DNA of 64,000 nucleotides. Origin: Apopatosoma sp963618495. Its GTDB lineage: Bacteria; Bacillota; Clostridia; Oscillospirales; CAG-272. Shown piece after piece: positions 25,093 to 37,081 of the stretch (within the stretch, counting starts at the first letter, position 1; each line of letters begins with the position of its first letter). The notes beneath the pieces are model-generated. The model saw only the letters and a list, made by a program, of their open reading frames with translations, ran no database searches and had not been told where the DNA came from. The position numbers were made by a program, and so were the translations under genes. The DNA lies in contig CAVESF010000003.1 of the NCBI GenBank assembly GCA_963618495.1, forward strand, positions 39,169 to 103,168, read 5' to 3'.

Positions 25093-25158
25093 CAAAATTT
25101 TCCAACAACATACTACCATATTTTGGGAATTTTTGCAATAGTAAGTTGGAAAATTTTG
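25093..25158 (-). promoter_or_regulatory. spo0A promoter framed by a 14-bp inverted repeat
   Basis: On the minus strand TTGCAA (25133-25138), 17-base spacer, TAGTAT (25110-25115). CAAAATTTTCCAAC at 25093-25106 is the exact reverse complement of 25145-25158, so identical arms lie on both sides of the promoter, 38 bases apart. Confidence 0.55.
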
Positions 25159-25294
25159 TCAACAAATTTGAAGACATATTTTTGTTTACCTTGCCAAAAT
25201 CGTTTTTCAATAATCGTCAAATAAGAACAAAAGGGAATATTAAAAACGGCGAATATTCGGGATTTAAACCGCGATAAAGCGAATTTGCGTGAAT

Positions 25295-25771
25295 TTACTT
25301 GCAAAGAAGGCAGACGGCATGACACGATATGCCTTCCTCGTTTCCCGTAAAACCGAGATGCTCTTCCGTAGTTCCTTTGATATTTACAGAATCAATATCG
25401 ATTTCGAGCGCATCCGAGATGTTTTTTCTCATCATGTCGGTGTATGGCGATATTTTTGGCTTCTGCGCTATCAGCGTGACATCCACATTGCAGACTCGAT
25501 AGTCGAGCGCCGATATCTTTTTATATACCTCGTCGAGCAGAACAAGACTTGATATTCCTTTATATTTATCGTCGGTATCGGGAAAGTGCTTTCCTATATC
25601 GCCGAGCGCAGCCGCACCGAGCAGAGCATCGCAGACCGCATGGAGCAGAACATCGGCATCGGAATGCCCGAGAAGCCCCGTTTTATGCGGTATTTCCACC
25701 CCGCCGAGAAAAAGCTTTCTCCCCTCGGTGAGCCTGTGAACATCATATCCGTGACCTATGCGGAAATTCAT
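25295..25771 (-). CDS. ispF: 2-C-methyl-D-erythritol 2,4-cyclodiphosphate synthase
   Basis: A 158-residue enzyme of the MEP isoprenoid pathway that cyclises the IspD/IspE product. It has the metal-binding GHGYDVHRL at residues 6-14, GHSDADVLLHAVCDALLGAA, GDIGKHFPD and a C-terminal TTEEHLGFTGNEEGISCHAV. Its start overlaps the ispD stop by four bases, so the two are coupled. Confidence 0.96.
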   Translation of the reverse strand: MNFRIGHGYDVHRLTEGRKLFLGGVEIPHKTGLLGHSDADVLLHAVCDALLGAAALGDIGKHFPDTDDKYKGISSLVLLDEVYKKISALDYRVCNVDVTLIAQKPKISPYTDMMRKNISDALEIDIDSVNIKGTTEEHLGFTGNEEGISCHAVCLLCK

Positions 25772-26523
25772 TGGTCGCCCCTCCCGTTCAGCACGCCGAG
25801 TACCTCGCGGATATCGGCAGGCGTTGTTATCTTTATATTGTCGGAGCCTGTTTCAATGCAGTAGACATTGAAGCCGGCGTGCTCCGCCATCATTGCGTCG
25901 TCCGTGATTGCCGCGCCCTTGCTTTTGCAGTTTTTCAGTGAAACAAAATAAATGCTTTTCTTGAAAACCTGCGGCGTCTGCGCGCGCCATATCTTGCTCC
26001 TGTCGAGCGTACCCGTGATTTTTCCGTCCTCGTCGGCTTTTTTCATTGTATCGGTCGCCTTTGTCGCCGCTATTGCCGCGCCTTTTTCAAATGCCGCCTT
26101 TATCACGGCTGATATTTTTTCGGGAGTTATGAGGCAGCGCGCACCATCGTGAATGGCTACGAAATCGGCATTCTTTGATACGGCGGAAAATCCGTTTTCC
26201 GCCGAACGGGCGCGCGTATTTCCGCCGAGAACGACGCGCGAAATCTTTGTGAGCCCGTATTCGTTTTTGAATTCTTCATTGTAGTAGGGAAGTTCCGCTT
26301 CGTTTGTTACGACAATGATTTCGTCTATAAGCTCGCATTCCTGAAAGGAGCAGAGCGTATGCGCAATGACGCTTTTGCCGCTGAGCTCTATCATCTGCTT
26401 TGAAATGCCTTGCATCCTTGTGCTCAGACCGGCCGCGAGTATTACCGCAGAGGTAAAGGGACGCTCTCTTTTGTGCGTCAGGACATTCATGGCATTGCTT
26501 ATTTTTTTGAGTATATTTTTCAT
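25768..26523 (-). CDS. ispD: 2-C-methyl-D-erythritol 4-phosphate cytidylyltransferase
   Basis: A 251-residue MEP-pathway enzyme making CDP-methylerythritol. The nucleotide-binding motif AVILAAGLSTRMQG is at about 25-38, with VAIHDGARCLIT and RAQTPQVFKK further on. ATG at 26523 follows CGGAGG; an upstream in-frame start lacks one. The N-terminal 24 residues before the catalytic motif are longer than usual. Order ispD-ispF followed by spo0A on the minus strand. Confidence 0.93.
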   Translation of the reverse strand: MKNILKKISNAMNVLTHKRERPFTSAVILAAGLSTRMQGISKQMIELSGKSVIAHTLCSFQECELIDEIIVVTNEAELPYYNEEFKNEYGLTKISRVVLGGNTRARSAENGFSAVSKNADFVAIHDGARCLITPEKISAVIKAAFEKGAAIAATKATDTMKKADEDGKITGTLDRSKIWRAQTPQVFKKSIYFVSLKNCKSKGAAITDDAMMAEHAGFNVYCIETGSDNIKITTPADIREVLGVLNGRGDQ

Positions 26524-26654
26524 TATAACCTCCGATAGGTGCAGCCGATAACCGTAAAATCGGCTTGACATAACTATTTTACCATAAAAACAGCAGTTTG
26601 TCATTGATAAAAGTAAAAAAAATGGAAATTTTATAAAAAATTTTCAAAAATCTA

Positions 26655-26683
26655 TTTATTTATACCGAAAAGTATATTATAAT
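26655..26683 (+). promoter_or_regulatory. Candidate promoter of the cdaA run
   Basis: TTTATT, 17-base spacer, TATAAT in a very AT-rich gap, 37 bases before the TTG start of cdaA. Confidence 0.5.
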
Positions 26684-26720
26684 ATAGAAACAAGATTATT
26701 CTTTCAGGAGAGAAAAGAAG

Positions 26721-27587
26721 TTGGAATTACTGAATTATATTGCAGAGCAATTTTTGGCAATAAAGCTTATTGATATTCTGGATATCGCCGTAGTGTCGAT
26801 ACTCATTTACTATATAATAAAGTTCATCCGTGACAGACGTGCGAGCAAGTTGGCACTCGGCGTTTTAATGGTTCTTATCGTTGTGCTTATAAGCGATATA
26901 CTCGATATGCGTGCGCTGAAATTTCTGCTGTCAAATATAGTGCAGGTCGGTCTTATTTCGCTTATCATCATATTCCAGCCGGAGCTTCGTTCCGCTCTTG
27001 AAAAGATGGGCGGTAGCCCCTTCCGCACGATAAAGAATGCGGGCGAAACGAAATCCTCCCAGTCAAAGCATACCGCTATAAACAATATCTGCGAGGCGGC
27101 AAGCGAGCTTTCCAAGGAATATACCGGTGCGCTGATTGTTATAGAGCGTTCGACTCCTCTCGGCGATATTATAAAGACAGGAACTATCGTTAATGCCGAT
27201 GTTACGGTTCCGCTTCTCCGCAACATATTTTATAATAAAGCGCCACTGCATGACGGTGCCGTAGTCATCAAAAACGGCAGAATCTATGCCGCCGGCTGTT
27301 TTCTGCCGATGTCCACAAACGATGACATAATCAAGGATCTCGGTACACGCCACCGCTCCGCTATAGGTATGAGTGAAAACAGCGACGCCGTTATAGTCGT
27401 TGTTTCTGAGGAGACGGGAACGATATCAATAGCCGTAGACGGTCAGCTCAAGCGCAATTATGACCTCGGTACGCTGAAAACAGAGCTTTCGGCTCTCCTC
27501 GGCGACGATTCGCATACAAAAGAGCACAAAGGCGAAAAGCATTCTCATGAGGTTCATGAAGAAGAGCAGACGCAGGAGCAGAAATGA
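26721..27587 (+). CDS. cdaA: Diadenylate cyclase CdaA
   Basis: A 288-residue membrane enzyme that makes cyclic di-AMP from two ATP, controlling potassium and osmolyte balance and the wall. Three N-terminal helices (within residues 1-90) precede the DAC domain with its catalytic APLHDGAVVI (about 172-181) and RHRSAIGMSE (about 211-220). The tail is His/Glu-rich. The start is TTG with AGGAG upstream. Its stop overlaps the cdaR start by four bases, as is usual for the cdaA-cdaR pair; glmM, often third, is absent here. Confidence 0.95.
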   Translation: MELLNYIAEQFLAIKLIDILDIAVVSILIYYIIKFIRDRRASKLALGVLMVLIVVLISDILDMRALKFLLSNIVQVGLISLIIIFQPELRSALEKMGGSPFRTIKNAGETKSSQSKHTAINNICEAASELSKEYTGALIVIERSTPLGDIIKTGTIVNADVTVPLLRNIFYNKAPLHDGAVVIKNGRIYAAGCFLPMSTNDDIIKDLGTRHRSAIGMSENSDAVIVVVSEETGTISIAVDGQLKRNYDLGTLKTELSALLGDDSHTKEHKGEKHSHEVHEEEQTQEQK

Positions 27588-28174
27588 TCACAGGCGGAAG
27601 GGAGCTTAGCAAATTGAAAGAAACATTCAGCAAGTTAAAAGAATTTTTCAGGCAGAAAAGTACGGTTGTAGACCGCGAGGAAGGCTCCGATGACTACACG
27701 GTCAAGCAGAATAAGAAAGCCGATATAATAATAAGAATTTTTTCAATACTTGCGGCTATAATCATCTGGATTTATGCCGTGAGTACCGACGGAGCGATAA
27801 AAACGACCGACTATCAGTTCACAAGCAATGATATTACGATAAAAAACGAAAGTGTATTAAACGAAAGAAACTTCGACGTTTCTCTTGCCGAGACAAATAT
27901 AGTGGTAACGGTAAAGGGCAGAAAACTCAGCGCTACCGATGCGAAGAAAAGCAGGGTGAAGCTTTCCGTCGACGCCGCATCGGTGACAGCCGCGGGAGAC
28001 ACGATGCTCAAACTCGAGATTGACCTGCCTATAGGCGTGGCGCTCGTATCTGTTTCGCCCGAGTTTATAAGAGCGGACATTACGACATCGCCTGTCGAAC
28101 ATGCCGATGATGAAAACGGCACGCAGGCTGATACTGCCGAAGCGGAAAATGAGAAAACAGGCGTAAAAGAATAA
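27584..28174 (+). CDS. cdaR: YbbR-domain protein CdaR, short form
   Basis: A 196-residue protein: an N-terminal cytosolic stretch, one membrane helix (IFSILAAIIIWIYAVS, about 50-65) and a single extracytoplasmic YbbR-like domain (FDVSLAETNIVVTVKGR...). CdaR regulates CdaA. B. subtilis CdaR has several YbbR repeats, whereas this one has room for only one, followed by an acidic tail. ATG overlaps the cdaA stop. Confidence 0.8.
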   Translation: MITGGRELSKLKETFSKLKEFFRQKSTVVDREEGSDDYTVKQNKKADIIIRIFSILAAIIIWIYAVSTDGAIKTTDYQFTSNDITIKNESVLNERNFDVSLAETNIVVTVKGRKLSATDAKKSRVKLSVDAASVTAAGDTMLKLEIDLPIGVALVSVSPEFIRADITTSPVEHADDENGTQADTAEAENEKTGVKE

Positions 28175-28175
28175 G

Positions 28176-29792
28176 ATGCAGAGACACAGATATATAGTAC
28201 AAAATATAAAAATGCCTATCGGAGCTTCAACAGACGAGACCTTTCTTTTTGCACGAAAGCGTTTGTTGAAGTTCTTTTCCGCTGACAGCATTTCGGAGAT
28301 GAAAATATTCAAAAAATCCGTAGATGCGAGGAAAAAGGCTGATATAAAATTCGTTTATTCCGTTATTGCCGCGGTTGACGGAAAGAAACCCTGTGACGAA
28401 AAGCTTGCCCGCGAGAGCATAACCGTGGCAAAAGAATCCGATATCACACCGATTTTCGGGGATGAGGAGCTCGGTGCGCGCCCTGTGATAGTCGGCTTCG
28501 GTCCCTGCGGAATGTTTGCGGCTCTGATGCTTGCAAAATACGGATATCGCCCGATAGTACTGGAAAGAGGCAAGAATACGGCAGAGCGAAGCGCCGATGT
28601 GGACGCGTTTTTCCGCTCATGCATGCTTGACAGCGAATCGAATGTTCAGTTCGGCGCGGGCGGAGCGGGCACATTTTCGGATGGCAAGCTCATGACGCGC
28701 ATAAATGACCCGAAATGCGCTTATGTTCTCGAAACCATGGTGCGCCACGGCGCACCGGAAGATATACTTTCAAACGCACGCCCCCATGTAGGAACTGACT
28801 ATCTGAAGCAAGTTGTTTCCGGCATAGAAGCTGAAATAATTTCTCTCGGCGGAGAGATACATTACAAAACAAAATTCGAGGGCTTTGACTACAACGGCGG
28901 GCGGTCAATCCGCTCGGTCAGAACAGGGCGCGGAGACACGGAATGCGGTGCGCTTATGCTCGCGATAGGTCACAGCGCGAGAGATACATTCGAGATGCTC
29001 GGCAGCACATCGCTTGTGATAACGCCGAAGCCGTTTTCTGTCGGAGTGAGAACAGAACATCTGCAGAAAAATATAGATAAAGGACTCTACGGCGACCTTG
29101 CGGGCGACCCAAGACTGCCGAAAGGTGAATATAACCTCTCGTGCCACATAGGAGGGCGCGGCGTATATACTTTCTGTATGTGCCCTGGCGGAGAGGTTGT
29201 GGCGGCGGCATCGGAGCACGGCGGAGTCGTGACAAACGGTATGAGCAGCTACAGCAGAAGCGGCAAAAACGCAAACTGTGCTGTTGCCGTATCGGTGCTT
29301 CCCGCTGATTTCGGCGGCACAGTCGCGGGCGCGATAGATTTCCAGCGCAGGATAGAGCGAGCCGCATTTGATATCGGCGGCAGAGGATATGCCGCGCCTT
29401 GCCAGAGCGTAGGCAGTTTTCTCGGCAAAGCGGGATGTCGCAATTCGACAGGTGCAGTGGAGCCGACTTACATGGGCGGAAATGTAACATTCACCGAAGT
29501 CGGGCGAGCTTTTCCCCAATTTGTTACCGAGTCGCTAAAAGCGGGCATTGCGGATTTCGGAAGAAAACTGCATGGCTTTGACTGCGATGACGCGCTGATA
29601 ACGGCACCTGAAACGAGAACATCATCTCCTATACGCATATGCAGAGAGAAGAATTTTATAGCGCAAAACTATGAAAATCTCTATGTAGGCGGAGAGGGTG
29701 CGGGATACGCCGGAGGAATAACAAGCGCTGCCGTAGACGGCATAAATATGGCGCTTGCCCTCATGGCAAAATATAAACCGCCGAAACTTTGA
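28176..29792 (+). CDS. FAD-dependent oxidoreductase of the COG2509 type
   Basis: A 538-residue flavoprotein. A 95-residue N-terminal domain (MPIGASTDETFLFARKRL) precedes the dinucleotide motif VIVGFGPCGMFAALML (about 104-119) with VLERGK. Further blocks: FGAGGAGTFSDGKLMTR, PKPFSVGVRTEH, and the C-terminal GEGAGYAGGITSAAVDGINM that closes the FAD site. These are uncharacterised dehydrogenases common in Firmicutes. It starts one base after the cdaR stop. Confidence 0.85.
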   Translation: MQRHRYIVQNIKMPIGASTDETFLFARKRLLKFFSADSISEMKIFKKSVDARKKADIKFVYSVIAAVDGKKPCDEKLARESITVAKESDITPIFGDEELGARPVIVGFGPCGMFAALMLAKYGYRPIVLERGKNTAERSADVDAFFRSCMLDSESNVQFGAGGAGTFSDGKLMTRINDPKCAYVLETMVRHGAPEDILSNARPHVGTDYLKQVVSGIEAEIISLGGEIHYKTKFEGFDYNGGRSIRSVRTGRGDTECGALMLAIGHSARDTFEMLGSTSLVITPKPFSVGVRTEHLQKNIDKGLYGDLAGDPRLPKGEYNLSCHIGGRGVYTFCMCPGGEVVAAASEHGGVVTNGMSSYSRSGKNANCAVAVSVLPADFGGTVAGAIDFQRRIERAAFDIGGRGYAAPCQSVGSFLGKAGCRNSTGAVEPTYMGGNVTFTEVGRAFPQFVTESLKAGIADFGRKLHGFDCDDALITAPETRTSSPIRICREKNFIAQNYENLYVGGEGAGYAGGITSAAVDGINMALALMAKYKPPKL

Positions 29793-29830
29793 CGGTGATT
29801 CAATAATACAAAGAGAGGACGGACCTTTCC

Positions 29831-31948
29831 TTGAAAAAAGAAAAAAAGTGGATAATTCGTGAGCAGGATGAAGAGACTGTGTCGACTCTCTGCAAAACGC
29901 TCGGCGTTTCGCCAGTCACTGCCCGCGTGCTCTGCAACAGGGGCTACAACGACCCGCAGAGAGCAAAGATTTTTATAGATAAATCCGAGAGCTTCCTCCA
30001 TGACCCTTTTCTCATGAAAGATATGGATGCCGCTGTCGCAAGAATAATGCAGGCTATAGAAAACGGCGAAAAAATCACCGTATACGGCGATTATGATGCC
30101 GATGGCGTGACATCCGTTTCGATGCTTCTGCGGTACTTTCGCGACCGCGGAACAAACGTTGATTTCTATATTCCTTCCCGTGAATCAGAGGGCTACGGTG
30201 TGAACCGCGATGCCATAGATACGATAGCCGCGAGCGGCGCGAAGCTTATCATAACCGTAGATACGGGCATAACGGCGGCAGGTGAGGCTGAATATGCAAA
30301 GAGCCTCGGAATTGATATGGTAATAACAGACCATCATCAGTGTCCCGATATTCTGCCCGATGCCGTTGCCGTAGTAAATCCGCACAGAGCGGACTGCGGA
30401 TATCCATATAAGGACTTGGCAGGCGTTGGTGTCGCTTTCAAGCTGATATGTGCGCTGGAGCTTGCCTGCGAAAACGGAGGAGAATACAATCTCGATACGG
30501 TCAAGGATATGTGCCGCTCGTATATCAGTCTCGCGGCAATCGGCACGATAGCCGATGTGATGCCCGTGACCGGAGAAAACCGAATAATAATTCACATAGG
30601 GCTTGGTTTACTGCGCGATACCGAGGATGTCAGCATGAAATCGCTCCTCTCCGCCGCAGGAATAGAAACGGACTCGGGGCGCAACAAAAAAAGCGTGCTG
30701 AAGCGTATTTCCGTTTCCTCTGTTGCTTTCGGTGTGGCACCGCGCATAAATGCGGCGGGACGCATGGGCGATGCGGGAAGAGCGGTTCAGCTTTTTATGA
30801 CAGAGTCTCCGATGCTTGCCGATGCCATAGCGGAGGAGCTTTGTGCCTTTAACCGCGAGCGTCAGGCACTGGAAAATTCAATATTAAAGGAAGCCGAGGC
30901 TTTTCTTTCGAAGAACCGTCATGCCGCCGAATGCGATATTCTTGTGATAACAGGCGACAATTGGCATCACGGCGTCATAGGTATAGTTGCCTCCAAGATA
31001 ACCGAGCGCTACGGCAAGCCCTGCGTGCTGATATCTTTTCCAAAAGACACGGATGAGGGCAGGGGAAGTGCCAGAAGCGTTATCGGCTTTGACATATTTG
31101 CGGCATTTTCCGCTTGCAGTGAGCTTCTTGTCAAGTTCGGAGGACATGAGCTTGCGGCAGGACTTACTATCGAGCGCGAAAATGTAGACACTTTTCGCGA
31201 TGCGGTAAATGCCTATGCGCATGATTCTTTTGCCTCTGGAATGCCCGAAATTGTCTGTGAGATAGACTGCGAGGTTTCGGAGAGCGATATCAACATGGTC
31301 GAGGCAAACGAGCTTATGCGGCTCGAGCCTTACGGCGCAGGCAATCCTGCGCCCGTATTCCTGCTGAAGAACGCCAGAATAGACGATATAACACTGCTCA
31401 AGGATGATAAGCATACAAAGCTGATGATAAAAATCGGCGACATACTTGTTCCCGTGCTTTTGTTCGGCAGAAATCTTATCTCGGAGGGCTACGAATGCGG
31501 CGACAGCGCGGATATAGCTTTCAATCTCGATATAAACGAATTTCGCGGGATATCATCGGTTCAGATGATGGCAAAGGAAATCCGCTTCGGAAAAGACACT
31601 CTGCTTGAATATATAGAAGCCGAGGAATACGCTGAAAATGTCATTTTCGGAAGAGAAATATGCGAGACGGATGATTATCCCGAGCGCGGCGATTTTGTTC
31701 TGCTGTATAAGTTTCTGCAAAAGAACGCGCCCGCGGAAAGCACGGAAATCAATATAAAGGCGGCGCTTCGCGCGCTCCCGTCGATTTCTTTTGTCAAACT
31801 GAAAATAATGATGGCTGTATTTGCCGATGCAGGGCTTATTACCGCGGATAAATGCAGCGGCATGACATATTCTTTTTCCTTGCCGAAGGTAACGGAAAAA
31901 ACAGATATTACAAATAACAGACTCCTGAAAGGGATAAAAACGGAGTAG
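29831..31948 (+). CDS. recJ: Single-stranded-DNA-specific exonuclease RecJ
   Basis: A 705-residue 5'-3' exonuclease used in recombination and repair. The DHH-family motifs are complete: YGDYDADGVTSVS (about 78-90), TVDTGIT, TDHHQ (about 164-168), NPHRADCGYP, and the DHHA1 motif KFGGHELAAGLTIE (about 436-449). An OB-like domain and a C-terminal extension follow. The start appears to be TTG, with GAGAGGACGG about a dozen bases upstream; there is no in-frame ATG nearby. Confidence 0.95.
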   Translation: MKKEKKWIIREQDEETVSTLCKTLGVSPVTARVLCNRGYNDPQRAKIFIDKSESFLHDPFLMKDMDAAVARIMQAIENGEKITVYGDYDADGVTSVSMLLRYFRDRGTNVDFYIPSRESEGYGVNRDAIDTIAASGAKLIITVDTGITAAGEAEYAKSLGIDMVITDHHQCPDILPDAVAVVNPHRADCGYPYKDLAGVGVAFKLICALELACENGGEYNLDTVKDMCRSYISLAAIGTIADVMPVTGENRIIIHIGLGLLRDTEDVSMKSLLSAAGIETDSGRNKKSVLKRISVSSVAFGVAPRINAAGRMGDAGRAVQLFMTESPMLADAIAEELCAFNRERQALENSILKEAEAFLSKNRHAAECDILVITGDNWHHGVIGIVASKITERYGKPCVLISFPKDTDEGRGSARSVIGFDIFAAFSACSELLVKFGGHELAAGLTIERENVDTFRDAVNAYAHDSFASGMPEIVCEIDCEVSESDINMVEANELMRLEPYGAGNPAPVFLLKNARIDDITLLKDDKHTKLMIKIGDILVPVLLFGRNLISEGYECGDSADIAFNLDINEFRGISSVQMMAKEIRFGKDTLLEYIEAEEYAENVIFGREICETDDYPERGDFVLLYKFLQKNAPAESTEINIKAALRALPSISFVKLKIMMAVFADAGLITADKCSGMTYSFSLPKVTEKTDITNNRLLKGIKTE

Positions 31949-31972
31949 CCCAATGGAGTCGGGAGAAAAAAG

Positions 31973-34180
<2,208 letters not shown>

Positions 34181-34193
34181 AAGGAGATAAATA

Positions 34194-34652
34194 ATGAGAG
34201 CTGTTATACAGCGTGTTTCATCATCACAGGTCGTAGCAGACGGCGTGCCGACAGGCAGGATAGGGAAGGGGCTTACAATACTTCTCGGCGTTAAAAAAGG
34301 CGACAGCGAGAGGGACGCGGAACTTCTCGCTATCAAAATATCGAAGCTTCGTATATTTTCCGACGAGAACGACAAAATGAATCTGTCGGTAAAGGATGTT
34401 TCAGGAAGTGCGCTTGTTGTTTCCAATTTCACTCTGTATGCCAACTATGCGCATGGAAACCGTCCGGATTATTTTGCAAGCGAAGCGCCCAGGCGGGCAA
34501 AAGAGCTATATGAATATTTCATTTCATGCCTGAAAAAAGAGATACCTGATGTGCAGTGCGGCGTTTTCGGCGCATATATGCAGCTTGATATCGGAAATGA
34601 CGGACCTATAACAATAGTCATGGACAGTGAAATTCTGCAAAATAAAGGATAA
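34194..34652 (+). CDS. dtd: D-aminoacyl-tRNA deacylase
   Basis: A 152-residue proofreading enzyme that frees D-amino acids from tRNA. It begins MRAVIQRVSSSQVVADG and has VVSNFTLYANYAHGNRPDYF, where most family members read SQFTLY. The Gly-cisPro motif near the C-terminus appears as NDGPITI. Length is standard. Co-directional with rel, the usual Firmicutes neighbour. Confidence 0.94.
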   Translation: MRAVIQRVSSSQVVADGVPTGRIGKGLTILLGVKKGDSERDAELLAIKISKLRIFSDENDKMNLSVKDVSGSALVVSNFTLYANYAHGNRPDYFASEAPRRAKELYEYFISCLKKEIPDVQCGVFGAYMQLDIGNDGPITIVMDSEILQNKG

Positions 34653-34658
34653 AATTTT

Positions 34659-36140
34659 ATGATATTAAATATAAACGGCGAGATAAATGAATATTATATA
34701 CAGACACTTTGCATGCTGTTTTTCCCGGGAGAGAAATTTTCCGCGACAAAACAGACAGACTCAGACACTCCCTCGGCTACTGTTTCCATAGAGGAGAGCG
34801 TGGACGGGATAACGGCTAAAGTCAGCATATCTCACCTCGGGAAAACTGTGGAGCGCTCGTTCTTCGAACCTTTTTCGGACAGCGAAACGCTTGATAAAAC
34901 AAGAAAAATAGCTGTAGGAAAAGCATTTTTCAATGCGGGAAAGAAGCTTGTCGGCAAGGCTCCGCAATGGGGTATACTGACAGGAGTTCGCCCCGCAAAA
35001 CTCGCTCTTCAAGAACTTATGAACGGTGCCACAAAGGCAGAGGTTCGCTCGAAATTCACAAAGGAATACTTCGTGAATGCAAAAAAGGCGGCGCTTGCCT
35101 GCGATACGGCTTATCTCGAGAAAAAGATTATTGCCGCCGCACCGGAAAACGCCTGCAGCATATATATTTCCATACCTTTCTGCCCGTCAAGGTGCAGTTA
35201 TTGCTCGTTTGTATCATATACCTCGCCTAAACTTCTGGGACTTCTTGACGAATATCTCGAGCAGCTTTGCCGCGATATAACCGAGCAGGCGGCTCTTATA
35301 AAATCACTCGGTCTCACCGTGGCAACCGTCTATATAGGCGGAGGAACGCCGACGACTCTCAGCGCAAGTCAGCTTGAAAAGCTTCTTTCAGTCATATCCA
35401 AAAATGTAGATATGTCGTGTGTTGAAGAATTTACCGTTGAAGCGGGCCGTCCCGACACCATAACAAAAGAAAAGCTCGAGGTTATTAAAAAATACGGTGG
35501 TACCCGTATCAGCATAAACACACAGACGCTCAATGATGAGGTGCTTGAGCTTATAGGCAGAAAGCATACCGCGGCTGATTTTTACCGCGCATTTGAGCTT
35601 GCGCGTAGCATAGGTATACCGCAGATAAATACAGACCTCATCGCAGGGCTTCCGGGTGAAGGCTTCGGGAGTTTTTCTTCAACGGTTGACGAGATAACGA
35701 GGCTTCATCCCGAAAATCTTACGGTACACACGCTTTGCATAAAGAATGCGGCGGACTTCTCGCAGAAGCGCTCGTACATATATGACCGGGGAGAAAATGT
35801 AGCCACAAAGCTTGTAGACTATGCGCATCTCGCTGTCAAAAATGCGGGATATATTCCTTATTATATGTACAGGCAGAAAAATACTGTGGACAATCTGGAA
35901 AATGTCGGCTTCTGCCTGTCGGGTTGCGAGGGAAAATACAATATCTACATGATGGAAGAGATACATAGCATATTCGCAATAGGAGCAGGAGCCGTATCCA
36001 AGCTTGTAGACAGAAAATCAGGCAAAATCGACAGAATATTTGAATATAAATATCCTTATGAATATCTTTCAGAGGAAAACGAACAGCGTGAAAGGGACAA
36101 AAAAGAGAAAATAATCAGCTTTTATAATAACATCAGTTAA
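34659..36140 (+). CDS. hemZ: Radical SAM coproporphyrinogen III oxidase-like HemZ
   Basis: A 493-residue radical-SAM protein. A 165-residue N-terminal domain precedes the cluster motif YISIPFCPSRCSYCSF (CxxxCxxC, about 168-183), GGGTPTTLS and TVEAGRPD. The layout matches HemZ, the oxygen-independent coproporphyrinogen dehydrogenase homologue found next to rel/dtd in Clostridia. Some HemW/HemZ relatives act as heme chaperones, so the enzymatic assignment is by family only. Confidence 0.9.
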   Translation: MILNINGEINEYYIQTLCMLFFPGEKFSATKQTDSDTPSATVSIEESVDGITAKVSISHLGKTVERSFFEPFSDSETLDKTRKIAVGKAFFNAGKKLVGKAPQWGILTGVRPAKLALQELMNGATKAEVRSKFTKEYFVNAKKAALACDTAYLEKKIIAAAPENACSIYISIPFCPSRCSYCSFVSYTSPKLLGLLDEYLEQLCRDITEQAALIKSLGLTVATVYIGGGTPTTLSASQLEKLLSVISKNVDMSCVEEFTVEAGRPDTITKEKLEVIKKYGGTRISINTQTLNDEVLELIGRKHTAADFYRAFELARSIGIPQINTDLIAGLPGEGFGSFSSTVDEITRLHPENLTVHTLCIKNAADFSQKRSYIYDRGENVATKLVDYAHLAVKNAGYIPYYMYRQKNTVDNLENVGFCLSGCEGKYNIYMMEEIHSIFAIGAGAVSKLVDRKSGKIDRIFEYKYPYEYLSEENEQRERDKKEKIISFYNNIS

Positions 36141-36153
36141 AAGAGGAGGTTAT

Positions 36154-37053
36154 TTGATGATACAGCATAATCTGCAATTTGCTGGTCAGGAAGAAATGAA
36201 GAGATTTGTTTTCGATTGTGAAAACAAATATGAAGCTCAGGTCAGAAACGCTGCAAGAGAAACATGCAAAAACAGGGAAGCGCGTTTTGTAATGCTTTCC
36301 GGCGCCTCCTGTTCCGGAAAAACAACCACATCCTTTATCCTCGAGGATGAAATGAAAAATTTCGGTAAAACCGCAAAAATCATATCAATAGACGATTTTT
36401 ATCGTAGCAGAGACGACATTTCGAGGGATAAAATTCCGAATTATGAGGCGGCGTCTGCCATAGACCTGAATTATTTTGTGGTTTGCATTTCCGATATCCT
36501 CTCGGAAAAGTCGACACGGCTTCCGAAATATGATTTTCAGCTTGGAATGCGAAGCGGTTATACCGACTATCAGCCGAGCAAGAACGAATTTATAGTATTT
36601 GAGGGAATACAGGCTATGTATCCCGAAATAATGTCGCTTCTTCCGAAGAAAGCGACGAGGGCGATTTATATAGGAGTACACGACGATGTTTCCGCATACG
36701 GAAGTGTTTTCAAGGCAAGGGAAATACGGCTTTTCCGCCGTATCGTGCGTGATTATTTCTTCCGCGGTGCATCGGTTTCACTCACGATGAAATTTTGGGA
36801 CGGTGTTGCGAGAAATGAGGATGAAAACATTTTTCCCAATGAAAAACATGCCGATTTCTTTATAAATACGCTCATGCTTTACGAAATAAATGTTATAAAG
36901 CCATACATTTTGGATAGAAAAATGTATGATTTTTCGAGCAAAACTGAAGCTGAATTATACAAAATTTTTGAAGAAAAATTCAGAAATGTACCGATAATTC
37001 CGTCATCGTTCGTACCGGAAAACTCTGTTTTCCGTGAATTTATCGGTCATTGA
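36154..37053 (+). CDS. Uridine kinase-like P-loop kinase
   Basis: A 299-residue protein of the uridine kinase/phosphoribulokinase group. Walker A is MLSGASCSGKTTTSF (about 48-62), then IISIDDFYRSRDDI, and FIVFEGIQAMYPE at the Walker B/lid region. An N-terminal 45-residue extension has no ready match. It may phosphorylate a nucleoside or another small molecule. GAGGAGG lies upstream. Its 3' end is close to the flippase gene, whose ribosome site follows the stop. Confidence 0.82.
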   Translation: MMIQHNLQFAGQEEMKRFVFDCENKYEAQVRNAARETCKNREARFVMLSGASCSGKTTTSFILEDEMKNFGKTAKIISIDDFYRSRDDISRDKIPNYEAASAIDLNYFVVCISDILSEKSTRLPKYDFQLGMRSGYTDYQPSKNEFIVFEGIQAMYPEIMSLLPKKATRAIYIGVHDDVSAYGSVFKAREIRLFRRIVRDYFFRGASVSLTMKFWDGVARNEDENIFPNEKHADFFINTLMLYEINVIKPYILDRKMYDFSSKTEAELYKIFEEKFRNVPIIPSSFVPENSVFREFIGH

Positions 37054-37081
37054 CCGTTCTTTATTTAAGGAGATTTTCAAG

